64,000 nt of DNA from positions 62,001-126,000 of IMG/VR virus record IMGVR_UViG_3300029914_000002. One strand, written 5' to 3'. The notes under the pieces were generated by a model that was not told the DNA's origin, searched no databases, and saw nothing but the letters and a program-made list of their open reading frames with translations. This stretch comes from a virus. Positions 56,682-64,000 of the stretch are shown here, piece after piece (within the stretch, counting starts at the first letter, position 1; each line of letters begins with the position of its first letter). The position numbers were made by a program, and so were the translations under genes.

Positions 56682-58634
56682 TTAAAATTCAAATTCTAAT
56701 AAATCAATAAATTTTTTACCATTTTTAGTTTTAATATCATTTATTGTTATTTTTGATGATATAAGTTGACAGTAATATGTTAATGCATTTTTTACATCAA
56801 TTAAATTTGCACAAGGAGTTTTAATATCAGAAATAACAACATAATCTTCAATATATGATGCAAGAAAATTTGTTTCTACTTTTGATTTTTTAGATAATAC
56901 TAAATTTTTATCTTTATCTAAATATATTGTTATGATATTATTATTTAATTCTATATAACCTTCATTCGGTGTATTATGTACAATTTTTAATGAAAAATCA
57001 TTTGTATGTGATGAATCATTTTGATCACTATATGATGAAGCTTGTTCTTTTATACCATTTTTAAAATTAAATTTATTTTTCTTAATTACATGTTTACATG
57101 GAGGAACATTATATTTATTTTTTAAATATGAAAGATGAAGTTTGATGTGTTTTATTTCTGTATAAATTATAAAATTATAATTATGATATCCACATGATCT
57201 ACCTGCAAAACTTTGAACAATAAAACTTGTTCTATATGTAGAATCATTAACTGTAGTTCTATCAAATAACATTACAATATTTTCTTTCTCTAATTGATAT
57301 GATTGCTTCATTTTCTCCTTAATAAATATTATGGTAGGAGCATCTGGTGCATTTTTTAATACATCATTAATAACTTCTTTATCTTTCTCATAATATGTCA
57401 AAGTTTTAAATCCATCAGGTATTAGATTATTTGTATTTGTATTTTTATTTATTCTAACAATATAATATCCTATTTTATTATTAAAGCTTTCTGCTTCATT
57501 TATAAAATGTTTTTCACCTTCTGTTGTTGATAAATCAAATGATTCTCTTAAAAAATTATTTTTTAAAAAATATTCTAAGCCTTTGTAATTAGGTCCGTGA
57601 GATAATTCAATAGTGTTCTTTCTTTTATATAAAATATTACCAACATGTTCTTCATACGGAGTTGCTGATATAGAAAATAAGAAAATATTTTTTTTTGATA
57701 AATCAGTTGAACCATTTAAATTTATACCATTTTTTTGAAGATAACTATTCATAGCACTATCAACATTTGATGCTAAATGAGCTTCATCAATAAATATAAT
57801 ACAATTATTTAAATCACCTACTTTATTTTTTCTTGACCAACGAATTAAATCTGGATTATGCATAATACCATTCCTCTTTAATATTTTTTGATCATCTTGC
57901 CGACACTCTCCATGAGATATGTCAGTTTTTAATTGTTCTTTATTTGAATTATCACACATTGGAGTTATTAATACACTACTTCTAAATTTCAAATTTAGAT
58001 ATTCTCTTAATTCTTGATAAGTTTCTAATAAATATATTATATTACGTACAACACCAGTTTTACCTGCTTGAGTTTCTGCAGTTAACATATTATACCTACT
58101 ATGTTTTGAATTAAGTTTTGATGATAACATATTATATATGCAACTTAATGATGCAAAAATCTGATCATCAAATACGTGTGATTTATCATTAATATTATCA
58201 GTTCTATTTAATTTTTCTAATTTGATGCCAGTTAGACGATATATTTCAGAAATCAATTTATTAATACGAAATTTTATACTATGAGCTAAATTAGTATTTG
58301 CTGGAATAGTTGTGGTGGTGGTAGTTGTTTTACTATTACTATTAGCAGATTTTATTAATTGGTGTTTTTTATTATATACAATATCTTTTAGATTTTCAAT
58401 ATCATATTTAGTACATTTATCATTTTTAATTCTAATATCTATTAATTTATTAATTGCAATAAGTGCTTTTTTTCGATTAGTATTCCATTTCTTACTATAT
58501 AAAGCATCAACTAATTGATCATTGCTATAACGACTAAAATCAAATTTTCTTACGTATGGTTTATTATTTTTAGTAAGTTGACCATTAATTAAATTTCTTT
58601 TAGCTTTAACACTAATAATGTTATTATTTACCAT
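56682..58634 (-). CDS. SF2 DEAH-type helicase
   Basis: A 650-residue protein with SF2 helicase motifs: Walker A TQAGKT at 188-193, motif II IIFIDEAH with DEAH at 283-286, motif III SATP at 323-326, and a motif VI-like QSFAGRSCGY at 474-483. The N-terminal 100 residues are basic and helical, linked by a run of seven threonines. No HD domain or Cas signature is seen. It lies 92 nt downstream of cas3 on the same strand, but a terminator-like hairpin and its own TATATTTG box suggest separate expression. Role unknown; a DNA or RNA remodelling or defence role is possible. Confidence 0.82.
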   Translation of the reverse strand: MVNNNIISVKAKRNLINGQLTKNNKPYVRKFDFSRYSNDQLVDALYSKKWNTNRKKALIAINKLIDIRIKNDKCTKYDIENLKDIVYNKKHQLIKSANSNSKTTTTTTTIPANTNLAHSIKFRINKLISEIYRLTGIKLEKLNRTDNINDKSHVFDDQIFASLSCIYNMLSSKLNSKHSRYNMLTAETQAGKTGVVRNIIYLLETYQELREYLNLKFRSSVLITPMCDNSNKEQLKTDISHGECRQDDQKILKRNGIMHNPDLIRWSRKNKVGDLNNCIIFIDEAHLASNVDSAMNSYLQKNGINLNGSTDLSKKNIFLFSISATPYEEHVGNILYKRKNTIELSHGPNYKGLEYFLKNNFLRESFDLSTTEGEKHFINEAESFNNKIGYYIVRINKNTNTNNLIPDGFKTLTYYEKDKEVINDVLKNAPDAPTIIFIKEKMKQSYQLEKENIVMLFDRTTVNDSTYRTSFIVQSFAGRSCGYHNYNFIIYTEIKHIKLHLSYLKNKYNVPPCKHVIKKNKFNFKNGIKEQASSYSDQNDSSHTNDFSLKIVHNTPNEGYIELNNNIITIYLDKDKNLVLSKKSKVETNFLASYIEDYVVISDIKTPCANLIDVKNALTYYCQLISSKITINDIKTKNGKKFIDLLEFEF

Positions 58635-58656
58635 GGTTATATATTTTAATTACAGA

Positions 58657-58664
58657 CAAATATA
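58657..58664 (-). promoter_or_regulatory. -7 box TATATTTG
   Basis: A TAnnTTTG match 22 nt upstream of the helicase ATG on the minus strand. Confidence 0.5.
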
Positions 58665-58684
58665 AGGATAATATTTGAAACAAA

Positions 58685-58720
58685 CAAAAAAAGAAAGTAT
58701 TTTTAACCTTCTTTTTTAAA
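58685..58720 (-). terminator. Imperfect hairpin terminator after cas3
   Basis: AAAAGAAAG/CCTTCTTTT-type imperfect stem with flanking A- and T-runs, just downstream of the cas3 stop. Confidence 0.55.
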
Positions 58721-58726
58721 ATTTAA

Positions 58727-61024
58727 TTATATTAAATTATCGTAAATATCATTTTTTACTAATCCTAATTTTTCACAATAAACTTTATCAAATGCAATAT
58801 ATGGGGTTTCTTTTTTCCTGGCATAATCTTTAAGTATAGGTAAAGTATATTGATTATTTTTAAATAACGAATATTTATTATAAAAAAATCTATCATCCTT
58901 AATTTTTATAATATTCTTTATTATTCTCTTAATTTTACTATCTAAACCTGTTATTGGTTCAGATTTTTTAATATCTCGATTAAAATCTACACTAAATGAG
59001 TCCGTCATTTGTCTTTTTTTTGCATATTTATATATACAATATATATCTCCTCCACTTCTTAATTTAGTATTATTATTTTTAATTGTATTGTTTTTAGATT
59101 TCTCCATCATCTTATACGGTTCAATTTTACATAAATTTAATAAACTTGTTTTTAGTTTAGATGTGATAAACTTTTTTAAATTTTCATTATTTTCATTATT
59201 AAACATATTATAATATTCATATAATTCATTTATTGAATATAAATTTCCGTTAATAATATGTTTTTTAATAAATGAAATCCATAATTTATTTAATTCTAAA
59301 TCATATTGATTTGATATACTAGTGTTTTCTGAGTTTCTAAATTCACTTTTATTTTCATTAAAAAATAAATTTATTTTTGGAGTTTTATTTTTTTTATAAT
59401 AAAAATGTCCCCACCTATCACATCGACCTATTCTTTGTAAAGTAGTTTCTGGAGACATCACACTATCTGTTAAATTTAAAAATGATATATCCATAGATGC
59501 TTGTAAAATAGGTGCTGATATAATACTATCTTTATTCAAAATATTTTTATTTTCTTTGCCATATAAATGAATAATTTTATTCATTATTTTTTCTTTATCA
59601 GAATCTATATATCTACTATGTATTAAAATATCGCCTTTTTTATAACAATATAATCTTTGAGAATTTGAAATAGAATTCATAATAACAACTGAATCTTTTT
59701 CATTAGTTATTGTATCAATATCATCAATATAATTAATCAAATATTTACCATTATGTGCAGATGTATAATGAGAATTTTTATTTGGTAAAATTTTAGTTTT
59801 TTTATCTATATTTGTTCCATCCCATAAATATTCCATTATAGTTTGTGTAGCACTTAATAATAATGTGTGACTATTTGTTAACATATGTCTAGATTTCATG
59901 ATATTAATAAAACATGCAAATAGTGCATCATCTTTAATTAATTCATGATATTCATCAAAAATCACATCACAATAATTAATAACAAATAATCTATTTCTAA
60001 TAGAATTATTCACATTAGGAGATAAATAATTATCTATATTAGTTATTATAATATCAGATGTAAATTCTTTAGTGTTTTCATTATTTGTTTTCTGTCTATT
60101 ACCTGTTAAATATAACTCAACTGATAATTCAACTGATATATTTTTTAATTCTTGTAAAACAGAATTATATACATTTTCAGCAATAATATTTCTAGGGCAT
60201 ACCCATATTAATTTTTTATTAGATTTTAATGACCATAATAACCCCAATAATGTTTTACCAAAACCGGCTGGGGCTTTCATTATTGTAGTTCGATTATTTA
60301 ATGATTGATTTGCGTAATCAACTTGAGAATCAAAACGAATAGAATCATAATTAATAGGTTTGCTATATACTTTAGTATCTTTATATGATAAATTGTTTAT
60401 TAATTCTTCACAATAATCATCATCATACAATATTTTTTCTTGATCTGATGCTGATACAAGTCTATCAGCAGTTATAACACAAGATCTTACTAATGAATTT
60501 TTAGAATTTGTTAAACTATTTGGTTCATTTAAATAATATAATGGAGTATTGATAGATTTTTCAAAATTTATATCTTCAAATAATATATTTTCATTCATTA
60601 AAAAATTATACATTGATAAAATATTTTTTTTATCATCATCACACATATCACTTAAAATTAATGATATATTATCATTACTTATATAATTTATTTTTGGTTT
60701 AGAATGATGCCAATATATTGAATCTAAAGAATATCTATATTCATCATTATTTAAAATACATGACACAAATGCCCAACTTATTTCATGATGAAATATTGGA
60801 GAATTAATAAAAGAAATTGTTTTACTTTTTGATTTTATATAATTTTGAAAATCTAAATTACATTTACCTAAATCATGCAATAAACAAGCTATTGAAATTT
60901 GTTTTTCAAGGTCTTCATTTAATGATAACTTTTTTGATAACATCATTCCTATTTTTTTAACTGCTTTTGAATGAGTTATTAATGATATTCCACTACTATT
61001 TGATACAATTTCTTCTAATTTCAT
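58727..61024 (-). CDS. cas3: CRISPR-associated helicase-nuclease Cas3 (type I)
   Basis: A 765-residue protein with the two Cas3 domains. The N-terminal HD nuclease has H18, HD at 50-51 (LLHDLGK), H79/H80 (FHHEISW) and H106/H107 (WHHSKP). The SF2 helicase has Walker A APAGFGKT at 251-258, motif II DEYH at 357-360, SAT at 391-393 and motif VI QRIGRCDRW at 530-538. All catalytic residues look intact, so the enzyme should unwind and degrade target DNA when recruited by a Cascade complex. It lies directly beside the array. The subtype cannot be fixed from Cas3 alone; I-B is a reasonable guess. Confidence 0.92.
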   Translation of the reverse strand: MKLEEIVSNSSGISLITHSKAVKKIGMMLSKKLSLNEDLEKQISIACLLHDLGKCNLDFQNYIKSKSKTISFINSPIFHHEISWAFVSCILNNDEYRYSLDSIYWHHSKPKINYISNDNISLILSDMCDDDKKNILSMYNFLMNENILFEDINFEKSINTPLYYLNEPNSLTNSKNSLVRSCVITADRLVSASDQEKILYDDDYCEELINNLSYKDTKVYSKPINYDSIRFDSQVDYANQSLNNRTTIMKAPAGFGKTLLGLLWSLKSNKKLIWVCPRNIIAENVYNSVLQELKNISVELSVELYLTGNRQKTNNENTKEFTSDIIITNIDNYLSPNVNNSIRNRLFVINYCDVIFDEYHELIKDDALFACFINIMKSRHMLTNSHTLLLSATQTIMEYLWDGTNIDKKTKILPNKNSHYTSAHNGKYLINYIDDIDTITNEKDSVVIMNSISNSQRLYCYKKGDILIHSRYIDSDKEKIMNKIIHLYGKENKNILNKDSIISAPILQASMDISFLNLTDSVMSPETTLQRIGRCDRWGHFYYKKNKTPKINLFFNENKSEFRNSENTSISNQYDLELNKLWISFIKKHIINGNLYSINELYEYYNMFNNENNENLKKFITSKLKTSLLNLCKIEPYKMMEKSKNNTIKNNNTKLRSGGDIYCIYKYAKKRQMTDSFSVDFNRDIKKSEPITGLDSKIKRIIKNIIKIKDDRFFYNKYSLFKNNQYTLPILKDYARKKETPYIAFDKVYCEKLGLVKNDIYDNLI

Positions 61025-61093
61025 ATTTTTTATTTTAATTGTGAATAAAAATAATTTTTTAATTATTTATAATATAAATCATAAATTTAATTA

Positions 61094-61115
61094 CTGATTT
61101 ATATAAATATAATAA
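61094..61115 (-). repeat. Degenerate terminal CRISPR half-repeat
   Basis: GATTTATATAAATATAAT resembles the second half of the repeat and lies one spacer length (28 nt) before the first full repeat. It is probably a decayed repeat at the old end of the array. Confidence 0.5.
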
Positions 61116-61143
61116 ACACATATTTAAATAGTGTCACTATTTT

Positions 61144-63551
61144 GTTGAGATTCCCTTACGGATTTATATAAATAATATCGAATTCGACTTCTGTGCGACC
61201 TTGTTCGTCGTTGAGACTCCCTTACGGATTTATATAAATAATATCTTCACTTAATGTAATAAATTCTAAATCATGTTGAGACTCCCTTACGGATTTATAT
61301 AAATAATATCTTATCATTTTTTTCAAAAATAGAAAGAGAAGTTGAGATTCCCTTACGGATTTATATAAATAATATCTTATCATTCAGAATTATTTTTTCT
61401 TCTTTAGTTGAGACTCCCTTACGGATTTATATAAATAATATCAACTATAGAAACAATAGAAAGAGATTTATTGTTGAGACTCCCTTACAGATTTATATAA
61501 ATAATATCAATATTTGTCATTTGTTTTTCTTCTATATATGTTGAGACTCCATTACGGATTTATATAAATAATATCTAAACTGTCATCTAAATGATCATTT
61601 GATTTGTTGAGACTCCCTTACGGATTTATATAAATAATATCATTATCTGAATATGCTGCAAATCATAAACTGTTAAGACTCCTTTACGGATTTATATAAA
61701 TAATATCTGCATACAGAATTCACCGTTGTAATTCATTGTTGAGACTCCATTACGGATTTATATAAATAATATCTTTAACAAGTGTCTTCCCTCCTTTTCT
61801 ATAGTTGAGATTCCCTTACGGATTTATATAAATAATATCTAAATACTCTGAATATTCAACTGGTAAGAAGTTGAGATTCCCTTACGGATTTATATAAATA
61901 ATATCAAAATCATCTGTGAAAATTGGAGTTACACCGTTGAGACTCCCTTACGGATTTATATAAATAATATCAAATTATTTTATAACTGAATATCAATCAA
62001 TGTTGAGACTCCCTTACGGATTTATATAAATAATATCTGTTGTACCTAAAACTAAAACTGTTTCTCTGTTGAGACTCCCTTACGGATTTATATAAATAAT
62101 ATCTAATTCTAATTCTAAATCTGTATAATCACCGTTGAGACTCCCTTACGGATTTATATAAATAATATCTTATTTGAAAATCTTTACAAGAAAATCAGGG
62201 TTGAGACTCCCTTACGGATTTATATAAATAATATCTTACCAATTAAGAAAAAGAATTGATACCTTGTTAAGACTCCCTTACGGATTTATATAAATAATAT
62301 CTTATTAATAGATGTGCTGGCACCACCTTCGTTGAGACTCCCTTACGGATTTATATAAATAATATCTTTTGTATTTGAAATAATATCACTTCCTTTGTTG
62401 AGACTCCCTTACGGATTTATATAAATAATATCTTATATTACTATATTTATTAAATATGATAAGTTGAGACTCCCTTACGGATTTATATAAATAATATCTG
62501 AATCACTTTTTGTTTTACGTAGTAATTCGTTGAGACTCCCTTACGGATTTATATAAATAATATCATCAAGAACTTCGGTTGCCTTTAATTCATTGTTGAG
62601 ACTCCCTTACGGATTTATATAAATAATATCCTATAACCTCCCTATTTTTTTCATCAACTGTTGAGACTCCCTTACGGATTTATATAAATAATATCATATA
62701 ATCACTTCTTTTCCTGCTCTGCTTTGTTGAGACTCCCTTACGGATTTATATAAATAATATCATTGCACTAAAAATGTCATTAATAGGGTTCGTTGAGACT
62801 CCCTTACGGATTTATATAAATAATATCGCACTTTTCCCATTTTTTCTGGCTACACTTGTTGAGACTCCCTTACGGATTTATATAAATAATATCATTTCTT
62901 CTTTGAATGATTTGTAGAAATATGTTGAGACTCCCTTACGGATTTATATAAATAATATCTAGCGTATTTGATTCTAATAAGCAATATGTGTTGAGACTCC
63001 CTTACGGATTTATATAAATAATATCACCGATTAACTCTTTTCTTAATTGACTATAGTTGAGACTCCCTTACGGATTTATATAAATAATATCTAGCGTATT
63101 TAATGTAAATAAGCAATATGTGTTGAGACTCCCTTACGGATTTATATAAATAATATCAAAAGCGAATTCAACATTGACTGACGCTCGTTGAGACTCCCTT
63201 ACGGATTTATATAAATAATATCGACAAATTAAATACATATATATAACATATGTTGAGACTCCCTTACGGATTTATATAAATAATATCTGATATAATTGAA
63301 AGTCAATCATTTTATTTGTTGAGACTCCCTTACGGATTTATATAAATAATATCCTGTTATGTTAGAATAAGTAATTGCACTATGTTGAGACTCCCTTACG
63401 GATTTATATAAATAATATCAAATCTATTTAAAGAGATTGAACAGCTAGAGTTGAGACTCCCTTACGGATTTATATAAATAATATCTAGCAGAACAGGATA
63501 GACATCAATTCATTGGTTGAGACTCCCTTACGGATTTATATAAATAATATC
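61144..63551 (-). CRISPR. CRISPR array: 37 repeats of 36 nt, 36 spacers
   Basis: On the plus strand the repeat starts GTTGAGACTCCCTTACGG and ends TATATAAATAATATC. Thirty-six spacers are 29-31 nt (mostly 30). Variant repeats cluster at the left: GATTC at 61144, 61341, 61804 and 61870; CAGATT at 61473; CCATT at 61540 and 61738; GTTAAG/CTTT at 61672. On the right only the repeat at 62266 (GTTAAG) differs. Decay marks the old end, so the array grows from the right and should be read leftward, with cas6 and cas3. The processed 5' handle would then be near GTCTCAAC. The repeat contains the palindrome ATTTATATAAAT. Confidence 0.97.
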
Positions 63552-63652
63552 AGGATATTTATAATTAATTGATATTGAGTTATTTATAGTATATATTAAT
63601 AAATAAAAATGAGTTATTAATATACGTATATCATTATATTTATTCATTTTTA
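63552..63652 (-). promoter_or_regulatory. Probable CRISPR leader
   Basis: About 100 nt of AT-rich sequence between the youngest repeat (63516-63551) and the cas6 stop codon. It holds TATA-like runs and TTATTAATA repeats. Leader identity is inferred from repeat polarity. Confidence 0.5.
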
Positions 63653-64000
63653 TCATACTAATTTATATTTATCTTTATTTTCTGTTTTATAAATTGTACC
63701 AAATCCAGAACCAGTTGATTGTCCTATACCTAAATTATAAATTTTTTCTGCCACATCAGATGAACAAAATATACTAATGTGACATTGATTAGCTTCATTT
63801 TTGACATTTTTAACCATTATTTTCTTTACTTTATGTGAAGGATGATTTATTATTTTAACATCAAAATCTTTTAAATTAATACCGTTATAAATTTTACTCA
63901 ATTTTTTTATAATATGGTTTTTTACAATATATACGAAATCAGAATCATTTAAAGTTGAATAAGTATATTTCTTTTTATTAATATGCTTTCTAATAATAAA
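63653..64000 (-). CDS. cas6: Cas6 crRNA endoribonuclease, C-terminal part (runs off the edge)
   Basis: The frame stays open from the stop at 63653 to the right edge, giving at least 115 residues; a TTG at 63899-63901 is not the real start. The C-terminus carries the glycine-rich Cas6 loop NLGIGQSTGSGFGTIY, preceded by a beta-rich segment (HKVKKIMVKNVKNEANQCHI). Cas6 cuts the repeat RNA and stays on the crRNA 3' end in type I systems. The catalytic His region lies outside the window. Other cas genes are expected upstream, beyond 64000. Confidence 0.82.
   Translation of the reverse strand, partial: FIIRKHINKKKYTYSTLNDSDFVYIVKNHIIKKLSKIYNGINLKDFDVKIINHPSHKVKKIMVKNVKNEANQCHISIFCSSDVAEKIYNLGIGQSTGSGFGTIYKTENKDKYKLV

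Noticed and set aside
61144-63551. Type VI-B or type II array, because 36-nt repeats with 30-nt spacers and a GTTG end fit those types
   Set aside because: Flanking genes are Cas3 and Cas6, which belong to type I; no Cas13 or Cas9 is seen. Still open if other effectors lie beyond 64000.
61116-63551. Spacers matching other parts of this window
   Set aside because: By eye I found no convincing match; a computed search is needed, so nothing is claimed.
1-64000. Stop-codon reassignment
   Set aside because: TAA, TGA and TAG all end convincing genes (for example TAG at 5936), so the standard bacterial code fits.

Overview
The window is very AT-rich and densely packed with short, mostly unrecognisable genes. 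It looks like part of a large (jumbo-class) lytic phage genome of the T4-like broad lineage, infecting a member of the Bacteroidota. Evidence for a phage: a gp32-type single-stranded DNA-binding protein with zinc ligands and an acidic tail, tail or adhesin-like proteins with NGGTF-type repeats and poly-threonine linkers, a GIY-YIG homing endonuclease, a nucleotidyltransferase of a kind seen in T4-like phages, three stand-alone DNA methyltransferases, tRNAs, and long runs of small orphan genes with 4-nt ATGA overlaps. Evidence for a Bacteroidota host: promoter boxes of the TAnnTTTG type, usually TATCTTTG, and no obvious Shine-Dalgarno sequences. No integrase, rRNA or housekeeping operon is visible.

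Layout. 1-3177: a tandemly duplicated small-gene family, an orphan adenine methyltransferase and a zinc-finger protein. 3210-7561: minus-strand, then plus-strand, cassettes of proteins that share an N-terminal MKYIKxFE motif and a C-terminal NKFNL motif. 7615-11541: cold-shock protein, GIY-YIG endonuclease with a ribbon-helix-helix partner, and a zinc-ribbon/VWA pair. 11607-22566: more double-tagged cassettes, interrupted at 15140-19007 by a plus-strand run with GmhA. 22566-27824: NUDIX hydrolase, then genes with a second C-terminal tail (RKxKLxKL) and two methyltransferases. 28040-34736: tail/adhesin-like proteins and gp32. 34850-37721: tagged cassettes again. 37763-46797: a reduced family A polymerase-like protein, small genes, a micro-ORF locus, and a nucleotidyltransferase. 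46815-47734: two unusual tRNAs and two paralogous structured small RNAs. 47788-56545: tagged genes, membrane proteins, conserved phage proteins, and a paralogous pair with UvrD-tail-like domains. 56682-64000: an SF2 helicase, Cas3, a 37-repeat CRISPR array, and the C-terminal part of Cas6 running off the edge.

How it may fit together. The CRISPR part is a phage-borne type I module (Cas6 - array - Cas3, all read leftward); effector subunits, if present, lie beyond the right edge. Two promoter classes are visible: host-like TATCTTTG boxes and a TTTTTTATATATA element just upstream of many genes, which could be a phage-specific (late or middle) promoter. The most striking unexplained feature is at least 34 small proteins whose cores differ (SH3-like, ankyrin, unknown) but which keep the same first about 8 and last about 5 residues, even where no gene follows. 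I interpret this as a two-ended targeting or processing signal, perhaps related in logic to T4 capsid-targeting peptides; that is inference.
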